Notes: generated by a model from the sequence alone, not told the origin. Positions 35,801 to 46,879 are shown, numbered from the stretch's first letter. The stretch is DNA of 64,000 nucleotides from Myroides odoratimimus (GCF_030326305.1 NZ_JACAKB010000015.1:1-64000); one strand, 5' to 3'. Translations and numbers: made by a program.

Positions 35801-37353
35801 GGGTAGATTATAATTTTGAAGAAGATGCTGCTTTAGATTTAACAGAGCGTCAGTTTATATTGCGTAAAGTGCGTATTATAGATTCAAAGCATAAAACTGA
35901 AGGAATTATAGACGGAGATATTTCTCATAAGGCGTTTAATGATTGGGCATTGAATTTAGTGCTTTCTTCTCCTAATTTATTAGCCTTAGATACTAAATTC
36001 GAAGAGGGAAGTATCTATTATGGTAAAGCCTTTATCAATGGAATGGCTAAATTAAGTGGACCAGTAGAGATGTTGGCTATTAATATTAATGCGACATCTA
36101 ATAAAGGAACATCTATTAAAATTCCGTTGAAAGAAGCACAAGGTACTGGGGAAAATAACTTTATACACTTCTTATCACCTCAAGAAAAGGCATTGCGTCT
36201 TAAAGGAAAAGAGTACGATATGTATAGATATCGAAACAGTGGTATAGAGCTTGACTTTGAGTTTGTATTAACTCCTGATGCAGAGATTGAAATTATATTA
36301 GACCGTGAGTCAGGACATGCTATGCGAGGTAGAGGAGCAGGATTTATTACGATGGAGATAAATACCTTAGGTAAGTTCAATATGTGGGGTGATTTCCAGG
36401 CGTATGAAGGAGAGTATAACTTCCGATATGGTGGATTGATTGATAAGAAGTTTGTTGTGAAGAAATATGGTACGATTCGTTGGGATGGAGATCCTATGAA
36501 TGCCATGTTAGACTTACAAGCAATTTATCATACAGATGCAAATCCTAGTGTAATTATAGATAATTCTATTATCAATAGAAAAGTACCTACGGATGTAGCT
36601 ATTGTCTTAAATGGTAGTTTAAGTAATCCTGAGGTAGACTTTGAGATCAACTTCCCGACAGTGAGTTCTGTAGTGAAGTCAGAGTTAGATTATAGATTGA
36701 GCGAACGTGATATGCGTGAGCGTCAAGCGATGGCTCTGTTAGCTACAGGAGCATTCTTCTCTTCTGATAACTCTTCGTCTACATTAGCAGGAAGTTTATT
36801 TGAACGCGCTAGTAGTATTTTTGATGAGATATTTTCGGATGAGGACGATAAGTTTAAAGTAGGGTTAAACTATGCACAAGGAGAACGAAATCCTTATACA
36901 CAAACGGAAGGACGTGTAGGGGTGACCTTCTCGACTAAAGTTAATGATCGTATTTCTGTCAATGGTAAATTGGGTGTGCCTGTAGGAGGAGTAGAGCAAT
37001 CTGTGATCGTAGGAGATGTAGAGGTGATGTTACGCCTTAATGAAGAAGGGTCTTTAAGTGCAAGAGTATTTAATCGCGAAAATGATATTAACTATATCGG
37101 TGAAGGGATTGGATATACGCAAGGTGTAGGATTATCTTATGAAGTAGATTTTGATACTTTTAAAGAATTGATCTCAAAAATCTTAAATAGAGCTAAAACA
37201 AGAGAAAAAGACCAAAGTAAGAATAAAAAGCAAGATACTAATCGATCAGAAGAGTTGCCAGACTCTGATTTTAATAGGGATTTTATCAAGTTTTATGAGA
37301 ATAGAAGGAAGTCATCTACAGCTCCGTCAGACACTTATAATTTAACAAAATAG
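32887..37353 (+). CDS. tamB: Translocation/assembly module TamB-like protein
   Basis: A protein of about 1490 residues with one N-terminal membrane helix and a long chain of beta repeats ending in the DUF490/TamB C-terminal domain (about 1020-1400: MRGRGAGFITMEINTLGKFNMWGDFQAYEGEYNFRYGG). TamB/AsmA-like proteins form a hydrophobic groove that moves lipids across the periplasm and assists outer-membrane assembly. The start is uncertain. TTG at 32887 gives a short N-terminus, but the open frame extends upstream to 32818 and encodes a plausible basic lead-in (IKKFNKILFRLLL) that has no ATG, GTG or TTG. A rare start such as ATC at 32851 is possible. Confidence 0.93.
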   Translation: MAVFSLVVIIAGALSLPVVQTFLAQQAMEKINSQFGTKLEIERLAISVFGRVTLKKVTAKDNHDTNFIEIKAFTTSISDFNELIQGRLYFGKTKVDGLYLRIHKYKGEEFTTLDQLINAFDDGKEGEGKFRLKSSHLTIKNTHLIISDDEAETPVAIDFKNINGEVEDFFIKGPDIYANVLKSSFEDNWGMGVTNLSGNFTHTKTSISMEKLDLQTKKSAIEGDLKFTYALGDMKYFVDKVNWDFEIRKAVLNSSDLNAFTGIFAENKMVYVTGHINGVMNDFTMKNVNLVDDNMSNVRGLFSFRNVFDKVKPFWMNANVDRLFITRDHIVGLMPELLHELLPTELTNLGQVDIKGDIEMTKRTLKTDIELLTSIGKGKAVIDIENLDNPNLAAYKGDIVLEKFDLGEFIKNKNFGLTSVDLEVDGVGFNQKSLNTSIKGDVFSFDFAKYKYTNIAVDGLLKMPYYRGLVHSQDPNLQLDFNGMIDLSSEVKNYDFIADVDYADLYALHLVNDTLSKFKGQFEFKASGNTLDDLAGTFTMRNTTYINSKDEYVFGHFTLNSEFNPENERLISFVSQEAIEGYIKGKFLFKDLRALFTNALGSLYTNYSPYKIKEDQYLDFDITVHNRLIEVFLPQLTLSASTHVEGSIDNDNNIFKLNFSSPSIGIEDFNFYNVLLDVNNSNPLYNTYVSLDSMKSKFYRITDFNLLNLTHNDTLFVRSEFKGGTHGKDKFNLNLYHTINEENLSVVGFKKSDIFLKDFLWSINESDNKKNKVIFNKKLEDFTIDDLSLSHNGQEVNLTGAVRDSTYKHFDLEFKQVDLAKFAPDISNLEFAGNIDGDLHFSQVKDVFQPKVNINIDELAVNKVRLGDLAFHVDGDERLKNFKVQSSIVDNEKEKFYLNGDLAIVNKQMQLNLESGFKDFSVKPIEPLLKTIVSDVRGTASGKINIQGTAKKPEVNGRLHLNKAGMKSKFTGVDYNFEEDAALDLTERQFILRKVRIIDSKHKTEGIIDGDISHKAFNDWALNLVLSSPNLLALDTKFEEGSIYYGKAFINGMAKLSGPVEMLAININATSNKGTSIKIPLKEAQGTGENNFIHFLSPQEKALRLKGKEYDMYRYRNSGIELDFEFVLTPDAEIEIILDRESGHAMRGRGAGFITMEINTLGKFNMWGDFQAYEGEYNFRYGGLIDKKFVVKKYGTIRWDGDPMNAMLDLQAIYHTDANPSVIIDNSIINRKVPTDVAIVLNGSLSNPEVDFEINFPTVSSVVKSELDYRLSERDMRERQAMALLATGAFFSSDNSSSTLAGSLFERASSIFDEIFSDEDDKFKVGLNYAQGERNPYTQTEGRVGVTFSTKVNDRISVNGKLGVPVGGVEQSVIVGDVEVMLRLNEEGSLSARVFNRENDINYIGEGIGYTQGVGLSYEVDFDTFKELISKILNRAKTREKDQSKNKKQDTNRSEELPDSDFNRDFIKFYENRRKSSTAPSDTYNLTK

Positions 37354-37424
37354 AGGTGGAATAAGGGGCTTCTATTTTTGTTAAAATGGTCTATTATTCG
37401 TAAATTTACTCAAAACGATAAAAT

Positions 37425-39439
<2,015 letters not shown>

Positions 39440-39452
39440 TTAAATAGTTTAA

Positions 39453-40298
39453 ATGAAAATAATCGTCGATAGTGGTTCCACTAAGGCTGATTGGATTTTC
39501 TTTGACCAGAATAATAATGTTATAACTTCGGTGACTAGTTTAGGACTAAATCCCGAAGTTATTACTTTAGATGAGTTCTTTACCCGCGTTAATACAGTGC
39601 CTGATATCTGTAAGAATAAAGACGAGGTTAAGGAACTTTATTTTTATGGTTCAGGGTGTGGGTCTGATCGTACAAAAAATATCGTTAAAAGATTTGCTGA
39701 AGATTACTTTGTGAATTGTAAAAACATTAATGTCCACGAAGATACTTATGCTGCTATTTACGCGACTGTAGGAAAAGGAGAGGAAGGAATAGTTTGTATT
39801 AATGGTACAGGATCTAATGTCTCTTATTTTGATGGAAATAAAGTATATCAGAGAATAGAGTCCTTAGGTTTTATGGCTATGGATGATTGTAGTGGAAGTG
39901 CACTCGGTAGATTGATGATCAAGAGTTTCTTTTTAAAAATGATGCCTAAAGAATTAGCAGATTTATTTAAAAGTAAATACGATGTAGATGCTGATGTAGT
40001 GAAGTACAATTTTTATAAGAAAGAAAACCCTAATGCTTATATGGCTTCCTTTTTGCCATTTTTAATAGAGCATAAGGATAAAACTTTTTTTAAAGATATG
40101 ATCAAAGAACAAATTACTTTCTTTATAAATCATTATATCAAGAATAATCCTGAGTATAGCACAGTGCCAGTTCATTTTGTTGGTTCTGTAGCTTATTTTT
40201 TACAAGACGAGTTTAGAGAGCTATTAGCAGATCATAATATTCAAGTAGGGAAAATAATTCAAAAACCATTAGACGGATTAATCGAATATCATAAATAG
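39453..40298 (+). CDS. N-acetylglucosamine kinase-like ASKHA protein
   Basis: A 281-residue BadF/BadG-type kinase. The phosphate-1 motif is DSGSTKADW (6-14), phosphate-2 INGTGSNVSYF (about 112-122), and a short glycine-rich adenosine motif follows near 240. It probably phosphorylates N-acetylglucosamine from peptidoglycan or chitin recycling, giving GlcNAc-6-P. Its place inside the glycolytic cluster suggests amino-sugar entry into glycolysis. The exact substrate is uncertain. Confidence 0.82.
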   Translation: MKIIVDSGSTKADWIFFDQNNNVITSVTSLGLNPEVITLDEFFTRVNTVPDICKNKDEVKELYFYGSGCGSDRTKNIVKRFAEDYFVNCKNINVHEDTYAAIYATVGKGEEGIVCINGTGSNVSYFDGNKVYQRIESLGFMAMDDCSGSALGRLMIKSFFLKMMPKELADLFKSKYDVDADVVKYNFYKKENPNAYMASFLPFLIEHKDKTFFKDMIKEQITFFINHYIKNNPEYSTVPVHFVGSVAYFLQDEFRELLADHNIQVGKIIQKPLDGLIEYHK

Positions 40299-40306
40299 TA
40301 AGGAGT

Positions 40307-40681
40307 ATGGAAATAGCAATTGTAGCACACGATGCTAAGAAGAAAGAAATGTTAGAGTTTATCAAAAAAAACAGAGAAATTCTATCAAGTGAAGGAATAT
40401 CATTGATTGGTACAGGGACTACAGGAAGTATGGCTGAGGATGCAGGTTTTAAAGTGAAGCGTATGCTATCAGGACCACTAGGAGGGGACGCTCAGATTGC
40501 TGCAAGAGTTGCGGAAGGAAAGACTTCAATGGTTTTATTCTTTAAAGACCCTCTAGGAAAACACCCACATGAGCCAGACATTAATATGTTGTTACGAGTA
40601 TGTGATGTACACAATGTACCTTTGGCAACAAATGAAGCTTCAGCTCAATTGTTGTTAAACGCTATCAGTACAATAAAATAA
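40307..40681 (+). CDS. mgsA: Methylglyoxal synthase
   Basis: A 124-residue enzyme converting dihydroxyacetone phosphate to methylglyoxal and phosphate, a bypass for phosphate-limited glycolysis. H8, the phosphate loop GTGTTG (35-40), GPLGGD with D61, and D81/H88/D91 in DPLGKHPHEPD correspond to the known catalytic residues. It is shorter than the E. coli enzyme (152) but complete. It is 8 bp downstream of the kinase-like gene. Confidence 0.95.
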   Translation: MEIAIVAHDAKKKEMLEFIKKNREILSSEGISLIGTGTTGSMAEDAGFKVKRMLSGPLGGDAQIAARVAEGKTSMVLFFKDPLGKHPHEPDINMLLRVCDVHNVPLATNEASAQLLLNAISTIK

Positions 40682-40720
40682 GGAACTTCTAGAAAAAACT
40701 AGACGAATATAGAAGGAATA

Positions 40721-40748
40721 GGCGCATAAGTATTATGTGCCTTTTTTT
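40721..40748 (+). terminator. Terminator of the pfkA-mgsA cluster
   Basis: GGCGCATAA (40721-40729), loop GTA, TTATGTGCC (40733-40741; one G-T pair), then seven T. Confidence 0.88.
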
Positions 40749-41340
40749 GTTGGTAAAAACTTGCGTACCTGTGACAATTACTTTTTCGCAATTACAGATG
40801 GATAAAAATATTTAAACAGCTCATTTACAGAATTGCTAGCAAGAACTCTGTTTCTTCTCAGCATTAATTGAGATGCTAAAGATGGTTTTGTATTGACTTG
40901 CTAGGGGATTGCTTGCGGGTTTCTTGCACTTTTCTTCGAGAAAGAGAGCTTCTGGGCAAGGAAAGTCCTAGAAAACCCCTAGTAATCCCCTAGAAAGTGC
41001 AAGCTGAACGTTGATATTATTCTTAAATAATAAAGTCATAATTCGTGTTTTAGTTTAATAAATGTAATAACAGATACATGTATTGTTTGAATCTAAGATT
41101 TGTTAAAGAGTGAATTAAATAAAATTAGAATACTCTCGTATGTATTAGATTATAAAGAGTACTCTAGAGATAAATAGGCATGGTGTTTGGGATAGTCTAG
41201 TATGTTTTTTAATTACAGAGCTGTTATTTTAAAAGGACTAATTTTTTTAAGAAGCAAAATAAAAGATGTTATATTTTGTTTAATTGCTTTCGAGTAATTA
41301 ATTAAATAGCTAATTTAGTAGGAATCAAACTTGTCATATT
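40749..41340. other. Intergenic region carrying a structured repeat
   Basis: About 590 bp without an ORF. The left-centre holds the structured element at 40901-41003. A motif CATAATTCG-GTTTTA near 41038 resembles the end of the MITE at 28591-28616. The right part is AT-rich leader sequence of the amide hydrolase gene. Confidence 0.5.
40901..41003. repeat. Structured element with crossing inverted repeats (dispersed repeat copy 2)
   Basis: CTAGGGGATT (40901-40910) is complementary to AATCCCCTAG (40984-40993). CTTGCACTTT (40923-40932) is complementary to AAAGTGCAAG (40994-41003). The order A-B-A'-B' is the topology of a pseudoknot. GGGTTT (40917-40922) can also pair with AAACCC (40973-40978) inside the first helix. 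The right half shares motifs with 19864-19925. Confidence 0.5.
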
Positions 41341-42396
41341 ATGAAAAAAATAAAAAGAGTGTTTACAGGTGCTTTGGTTTTAGGAGCATTTGTCTTTGGT
41401 TTGTCTGAAGCGGAAGCTTGTACAAGAGTTGTTTATAAAGGACCTAATAATACAGTTATTACAGGGCGCTCAATGGATTGGAAAGAAGAAATTATGCCTA
41501 ATATTTGGGTATTTCCAAGAGGAATGGAACGCAATGGAGAAGTAGGGAAGGCTTCTGTAAAATGGAAGTCTAAGTATGGAAGTGTTGTTACTTCTGCTTT
41601 TGATATCGCTACTACAGATGGTATGAACGAGAAAGGGCTTGTGGCTAATATCTTATGGTTAGTAGAGTCTAAATATCCTGAGTATAATCCTGATGGAAAA
41701 GATAAGGGGATTAGCTTAGCAGCTTGGGCACAATATGTTTTAGATAATTATGCAAGTGTTGATGAAGCAGTTAAGGATCTGCAAAAGAATCCTATTATCG
41801 TAGTAACTGCTAATACGCCAGGACGTACTTCTTTAGCTACTGTTCACTTAACAATTTCTGATGCGCAAGGTGATAATGCTATTTTTGAATTTATTGATGG
41901 TAAACTGAAGATATATCATGATCCTTCATATACTGTGGTGACTAATTCTCCTACTTATGATAAGCAATTAGCGATTAGAGATTATTGGAATTATTTGCCA
42001 GGAAATAAAGTGTTGCCTGGTACAGGTAGATCTGAAGATCGTTTTGCACGTGCTTCATACTATGCAACTGCGGTAGAACAAAGTGCTGATGAGCGCGTTT
42101 CTGTAGGTGCTGTATTTAGTATTGTACGTAATGTATCTGTGCCTTATGGAGTGCATATAGATGGAGAACCTAATTTATCTTCTACTAAGTGGAGAACGGT
42201 TTCTGATCAGAAGAATTTAGTGTATTATTATGAAGATCCGATTGCGTTAACACCAATGTGGCTTGATTTAAAAACAATTGATTTTAGTGAAAAGGCTGGA
42301 GTTAGAAAGTTAGATGTTTCTAAGAAACAGCAGTACGCAGGTGTTGTAAATAGTAAATTAGAGAAAACTAAAGCTTTTCAGTTTTTAGGAATCTAG
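41341..42396 (+). CDS. Secreted linear amide C-N hydrolase (choloylglycine hydrolase family)
   Basis: A 351-residue Ntn-hydrolase. After a signal peptide ending AEA the mature enzyme would begin at C27 (CTRVVYKG), the nucleophile freed by processing. R43 and D47 in GRSMDW and a TNSPTYDKQ motif (near 200) complete the usual active site. Family members hydrolyse bile salts, penicillin V or acyl-homoserine lactones; the periplasmic location and lineage do not decide between these. It is monocistronic. Confidence 0.9.
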   Translation: MKKIKRVFTGALVLGAFVFGLSEAEACTRVVYKGPNNTVITGRSMDWKEEIMPNIWVFPRGMERNGEVGKASVKWKSKYGSVVTSAFDIATTDGMNEKGLVANILWLVESKYPEYNPDGKDKGISLAAWAQYVLDNYASVDEAVKDLQKNPIIVVTANTPGRTSLATVHLTISDAQGDNAIFEFIDGKLKIYHDPSYTVVTNSPTYDKQLAIRDYWNYLPGNKVLPGTGRSEDRFARASYYATAVEQSADERVSVGAVFSIVRNVSVPYGVHIDGEPNLSSTKWRTVSDQKNLVYYYEDPIALTPMWLDLKTIDFSEKAGVRKLDVSKKQQYAGVVNSKLEKTKAFQFLGI

Positions 42397-42410
42397 AAGT
42401 AAAAAATAAG

Positions 42411-42460
42411 ACTACTAAAAAGGGGTGATTATTAATTAATAATCACCCCTTTTTAGTAGT
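42411..42460. terminator. Perfect 50-bp palindromic bidirectional terminator
   Basis: Bases 42411-42435 are exactly the reverse complement of 42436-42460 (25-bp arms, no spacer; outer arms ACTACTAAAAAGGGG). It sits between two convergent genes and offers U-runs in both directions. Confidence 0.92.
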
Positions 42461-42471
42461 GTGCTTTCTGC

Positions 42472-42852
42472 TTATTTAGAAGCTATCATAGATATTTCTA
42501 CATTTACATTTCTAGGTAACTTTACTACCTGAATACATTCTCTAGCAGGCGCTGTAGCGGCTGTAAAGAAGCTTCCGTATATCTCGTTTACTTTAGCGAA
42601 GTCATTCATATCTGTTAAGAAAATAGTTGCTTTAACAACGTTTTCGAATGTCATATTTGCTGCTTCTAGTATCGCTTGTAGATTAGCCATTACTTGTTTT
42701 GCTTCGTCTTCAATACCTGTTGTTACAAGCGTTTCTGTAGCTTGATTAAAAGGGATTTGACCTGAGATGAATAATAAGTCACCAGTCATTACTGAGTGAT
42801 TGTATGGTCCGATTGGCGCAGGTGCCTTGTCTGAATTGATAATTTTCTTCAT
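42472..42852 (-). CDS. RidA family deaminase
   Basis: A 126-residue Rid/YjgF protein that hydrolyses reactive enamine/imine intermediates made by PLP enzymes. APIGPYNHSV (about 12-21), LFISGQIPFN (27-36), and the catalytic Arg in APARECIQVVKLP (about 103-115) are all present. The length is typical. It is transcribed away from lptD on the same strand, 60 bp downstream. Confidence 0.95.
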   Translation of the reverse strand: MKKIINSDKAPAPIGPYNHSVMTGDLLFISGQIPFNQATETLVTTGIEDEAKQVMANLQAILEAANMTFENVVKATIFLTDMNDFAKVNEIYGSFFTAATAPARECIQVVKLPRNVNVEISMIASK

Positions 42853-42869
42853 AAAGTATAGTTTTAAAA

Positions 42870-42901
42870 AAAGAGGAGGAGTAAAAATACGCCTCCTCTT
42901 T
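42870..42901 (-). terminator. GC-rich hairpin between lptD and ridA
   Basis: AAAGAGGAGG (42870-42879) pairs with CCTCCTCTTT (42892-42901), just after the lptD stop; on the minus strand it runs into AT-rich sequence. Confidence 0.7.
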
Positions 42902-42912
42902 CTGAATTATTT

Positions 42913-45612
42913 TTATCTGTATATTTTGTCTGGAGCTTTACGTTTTTCCCACTTGATATCACTTAACATTGATGAGCGAATACCAATAAAGAATCCCCAA
43001 CTAGTATAGGTTCCGATAGGTACCCAAGAGAAGTCCATTCTCCAGCTCTTTAAGTCACGTTCAAACCTTAATTGAGTAAAAGTAACTCCTTTCTGAACAA
43101 AGTCATAACCTGTAGAGAAACCAACTTTCCAATTAGGTGTTACATCTAGATTTCCAGATACCATGACGGAGTTATTGACGATTTCGTTCTGCCTCGATGA
43201 GTTGTTATAAGTCATGGAGTAGGCAAAGGTTAAATCCCAAGGTAGTTTAGCATTAAAGAAACCACCAAAAGGTTTGTCTTCATCATCGTCACTCAGTGTA
43301 CTTCTTTTCTGATTACCTAACTCTACAGCTCTACCAAATAAATCATCAGCACGTCCACCATTGTCTAGAGAGTTTTGATTCTTTTTGTCTTCAGCATTAC
43401 CGAACATGGCATCTTTACTAGATAGAGACCAGTTTACAGTCATATTAGCACTTGTCAGACGGAATAAACTTCCTCCATTGTTAATGTTGTAAGTATCTAT
43501 ACGTCTATTGTTATTGTCTAAAGCATAAGGGTCAAGTGTTGCTCCAAAGTTAATTTGCATTTTATCTTTAAATAGAGCTGTACCAGCACTTACACGTACA
43601 GGAGACCACTTCAGTGAGTCAGCAGACATATTATAACTCGTAGAGAAGTTTAAGCTGTTTAAAAGCATTACTTTTCTCGGTTCACCTTTCTCATTATCAT
43701 CATCTCTAACTTTTGCTTCAAAAGTGTTGCTTAAGTTGAAGTTCATCATATTAGAGTTATATCTTCCAGGAGCTCCAAAAATACCATTTTGGAAACGAGT
43801 ATAATCTTGGAATGTTTGTCCTGTAGCATCTATGGCATAAGTGTCATAGTACTGTTCGAAACTAGGTGTGTAAGAATACCCAACGCTTGGACGCATTACG
43901 TGACGTATAGCTTGGATTCTTTTGTCTTCTCCAAAGTTGAATGTACCATAAATAGTTGTTCCAATACTTGCATTAGCATTATACGTTCTAAAGCTGTCGA
44001 ATCCATTTACTCTAATGTCATCAACCTTATTAGTCTGTGCGTTGTATTTTTTCTCTATGGTATTGAAGTACCAAACTTCATTATAAGAAGCACCTGCCGT
44101 TACAGAGAAGTGTTTGAATATTTTGAAGTTGGTTGCAATTGGAATACTGTGTTGGAACCCTGTGTTTAAACTGTCGAACATTTCTCTTTTAAAGAAGTAA
44201 TCTTCGTGTGTTTTTACACGGTTTTCTCCACGTACAGAATACGAGAAGTTTAAGTTCTTAATAATACCTTTTTTAGAACCATATTTTGGAGCAAAAGGGA
44301 ATACACGATCTACGTTTACTTGTAATGTAGGAAGAGTCATGTTAATCTCCTTTGTATTTGTTGATTGAGAGTGAGTAGCAGTAAGTGACATATTCACTTG
44401 TGGTACACTTTCGAAAGTACGTTGGTAACTAACAGATGAGCTCATGGTGTTATTCATAGAAGCTCCTACGTTATAGGTATTGTTTGATTGTCTGAAGTAC
44501 TGGCTACTACCTAAGTTTACAGACGCAGAGAATCGTGAGTTAGGATTGGCTTTACCATCTTGACTGTGATTCCACTGAATATTGTATAACTTGCTAGATG
44601 CGTAATCTGGAAGTCCTTTTTCAGAGAAGATATTGTTTTCGTAACGGATTAAAACACGTCCGTTATATTTATAACGTTGAGCATAAGAACTGTTAAATCT
44701 CAATCCCCAGCTACCATTAGTATAGTAGTCTCCTAATACGTTTAAATCCATTTTATCACTTATCGCAAAGTAATAACCACCATTCTGAATATAGTATCCT
44801 TGTTGATTAGTATCACCAAAACTTGGGATGATAAATCCTGATTCAGCTTTTTCTGACATCGGGAAAAAGGCGAAAGGCAATCCTAGTGGTGTAGGTACAT
44901 CAGCAATCACCATATTGGTAACTCCTGTAACTACTTTTTTGCCAGGTACTAACTTAACCTTATTGGTACGGAAGTAGTATTCAGGATCATCTAAATCTTT
45001 AGCAGTAGTAAAGATTACATCTTTCATGAAGTAAACAGAGTCATTCTCTTTTTTACTCACTTCTGCTTTAATTCTAAATTCACCTTGTGAAGTACGAGAT
45101 TTAAAAACTAATGCTTTTTTTGTTTTTGTATTGAAGCGGATAGAATCTGGTTCTACGATCTGTGATCCTTGTTTAAAAACAGGGTATTGCGACATATTAC
45201 CAACACTATCTTTAATACCTCCTGCATAGATTTCACTTTTTTCATAATTGAAAATGATCTTACCCGCAGTTAGTTCATAATCCTGATAGCGTATTTCAGC
45301 TTCATTATATAATGTAATTTCTTTTTTTGCTAAGTTTAGGGCTTCATAGTCTTTTGCTTTTCTATAAACCATTTCTTCAAGAAGAGGTTTATTAGCAGGA
45401 ACTATGGTGTCTTTTTGTTTTTTAAGTGTATCCTGGATAGAGGGTACAGCAAGTTTGTCTATAGTATCTGAAGTGGTAACTATAGAATCTCTTTTTAGTG
45501 TAGTATTTACAGCTGTAAATTTCTTATTGTTGTCTTGTGCAATCCCTTTTTGTGTTAAAGTTGCTCCAAAAACCAATAAAATGAAAACGATATTAAAAAT
45601 ATTTGTTCGCAA
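42913..45612 (-). CDS. lptD: LPS-assembly protein LptD, Bacteroidota type
   Basis: An 899-residue outer-membrane protein that, with LptE, inserts lipopolysaccharide into the outer leaflet. A signal peptide (about 1-25) and a disordered Thr/Lys-rich linker precede an OstA/LptA-like jellyroll at about 95-240 (ITLYNEAEIRYQDYELTAGKIIFNY). A barrel of about 650 residues follows, with the LGLPFAFFPMSEKAESGFIIPSFG strand typical of LptD. The start is TTG (complement of CAA at 45610-45612); no ATG exists near. A promoter-like pair for the divergent amidase gene overlaps this start region. Confidence 0.93.
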   Translation of the reverse strand: MRTNIFNIVFILLVFGATLTQKGIAQDNNKKFTAVNTTLKRDSIVTTSDTIDKLAVPSIQDTLKKQKDTIVPANKPLLEEMVYRKAKDYEALNLAKKEITLYNEAEIRYQDYELTAGKIIFNYEKSEIYAGGIKDSVGNMSQYPVFKQGSQIVEPDSIRFNTKTKKALVFKSRTSQGEFRIKAEVSKKENDSVYFMKDVIFTTAKDLDDPEYYFRTNKVKLVPGKKVVTGVTNMVIADVPTPLGLPFAFFPMSEKAESGFIIPSFGDTNQQGYYIQNGGYYFAISDKMDLNVLGDYYTNGSWGLRFNSSYAQRYKYNGRVLIRYENNIFSEKGLPDYASSKLYNIQWNHSQDGKANPNSRFSASVNLGSSQYFRQSNNTYNVGASMNNTMSSSVSYQRTFESVPQVNMSLTATHSQSTNTKEINMTLPTLQVNVDRVFPFAPKYGSKKGIIKNLNFSYSVRGENRVKTHEDYFFKREMFDSLNTGFQHSIPIATNFKIFKHFSVTAGASYNEVWYFNTIEKKYNAQTNKVDDIRVNGFDSFRTYNANASIGTTIYGTFNFGEDKRIQAIRHVMRPSVGYSYTPSFEQYYDTYAIDATGQTFQDYTRFQNGIFGAPGRYNSNMMNFNLSNTFEAKVRDDDNEKGEPRKVMLLNSLNFSTSYNMSADSLKWSPVRVSAGTALFKDKMQINFGATLDPYALDNNNRRIDTYNINNGGSLFRLTSANMTVNWSLSSKDAMFGNAEDKKNQNSLDNGGRADDLFGRAVELGNQKRSTLSDDDEDKPFGGFFNAKLPWDLTFAYSMTYNNSSRQNEIVNNSVMVSGNLDVTPNWKVGFSTGYDFVQKGVTFTQLRFERDLKSWRMDFSWVPIGTYTSWGFFIGIRSSMLSDIKWEKRKAPDKIYR

Positions 45613-45634
45613 ACCTATATATATGCTATTTTTG
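45602..45634 (+). promoter_or_regulatory. Candidate promoter of amidase operon
   Basis: TTTG (45602-45605), 21 nt, then TATTTTTG (45627-45634) fits the Bacteroidota -33/-7 consensus on the plus strand, about 100 bp before the amidase start. It overlaps the lptD start codon region. Confidence 0.4.
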
Positions 45635-45733
45635 TAAAATTAAGCGCGTTGTTTTTAACGTGTCAAACTTACATATATTTTTTTTGAAAATGTATTTTTA
45701 TTTAAATTATAAAACGTTATAAATATCATTTAT

Positions 45734-46879
45734 ATGAATTACAGTCGTTCTAAACTGTTTGCCTTACTAGCCATTCTTTTCCTGAGTTTCTCTATACAAG
45801 CACAGAATGGGAAAAAATTTAAAGTTGTATTAGATCCTGGACATGGAGGAAAAGATACTGGTACTAACCATAAGAAGAATGTAGAAAAGGATATTGTATT
45901 AGCAGTAGCTTTAGAGGTAGGTAAGATATTAGAAAAACAATCTGATATAGAAGTGTTCTATACTCGTAAGACAGATGTGTTTGTACCTGTAAAGGAAAGA
46001 TCAGTATTAGCTAATGATAATAATGGAAACGTATTTGTATCTATTCACTGTAATGGTGTGAATAGTGAGGCTGCTTCAGGGACAGAGACTTATGTGATGG
46101 GTCTTAGTAAGAATAAATCTAACCTAGATGTAGCTAAGACGGAGAACTCCGTGATTATGATGGAGGATGATTATAAGACAAAGTATGCAGGCTTTGACCC
46201 TTCTTCTCCAGAGTCTATTATTGGATTGACACTATTGCAGGAAGATTATATTCATCAGAGTATTGATTTAGCAAGTAGAGTACAAGATGGTTTTACAAAT
46301 GATCTGAAGAGAAAGAATAGAGGAGTAAAACAAGGTCCATTCTGGGTATTACACGGGGCTTTTATGCCTAGTATATTGATAGAGTTAGGGTTTGTATCTA
46401 ATACAGCTGAAGGGAGCTATTTGACTTCAAGTAAAGGACAGAAAGAATTAGCACGTTCTATAGCACAAGGGATTATTGATTATAAAGCGGCTTATTATGG
46501 AGGTAGTAAAACTCTAGTATTAGCAGATTCTAATGATAAAGCAGCAGCTAAAGCTGATAATAGTAGAAAGACTACAACTAATGAGACAACTACTAATTCT
46601 CGAAAAGAAAGTAGTTCAAACACGAATAAAGTTGTTTTTAAAGTGCAAATTGCAGCAGGATCAAAAGTGTTAGCTTTAAAACCTGAGAATTTTAAAGGAC
46701 TAAGAGGAGTGACGACAATGCGCGCAGGAAATCTTAGTAGATATTATTACGGGGAGACAAGTGACTATGAGACAGCGAAACAAAATCAGAAAGTAGCAAA
46801 GGATAAAGGACACAGTTCTGCATTTATTGTAGCATTCAAGGATGGTAAAGTGATTACAGTAGAGGAAGCATTAAAATAA
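45734..46879 (+). CDS. N-acetylmuramoyl-L-alanine amidase with SPOR-like tail
   Basis: A 381-residue periplasmic zinc amidase that cleaves the bond between MurNAc and the stem peptide during cell separation. A signal peptide (about 1-23) precedes the Amidase_3 domain. LDPGHGGKDTG has zinc ligand H37, then E51, H105 in VSIHCNG and catalytic E217 in LIELGF. A Lys/Thr/Ser-rich linker leads to a C-terminal SPOR-like domain (about 300-381) that may bind denuded glycan at the septum. It heads a run of five genes. Confidence 0.95.
   Translation: MNYSRSKLFALLAILFLSFSIQAQNGKKFKVVLDPGHGGKDTGTNHKKNVEKDIVLAVALEVGKILEKQSDIEVFYTRKTDVFVPVKERSVLANDNNGNVFVSIHCNGVNSEAASGTETYVMGLSKNKSNLDVAKTENSVIMMEDDYKTKYAGFDPSSPESIIGLTLLQEDYIHQSIDLASRVQDGFTNDLKRKNRGVKQGPFWVLHGAFMPSILIELGFVSNTAEGSYLTSSKGQKELARSIAQGIIDYKAAYYGGSKTLVLADSNDKAAAKADNSRKTTTNETTTNSRKESSSNTNKVVFKVQIAAGSKVLALKPENFKGLRGVTTMRAGNLSRYYYGETSDYETAKQNQKVAKDKGHSSAFIVAFKDGKVITVEEALK

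Noticed and set aside
43789-44169. 126-codon ORF antisense to lptD
   Set aside because: It lies wholly within a well-supported gene and has no domain features.
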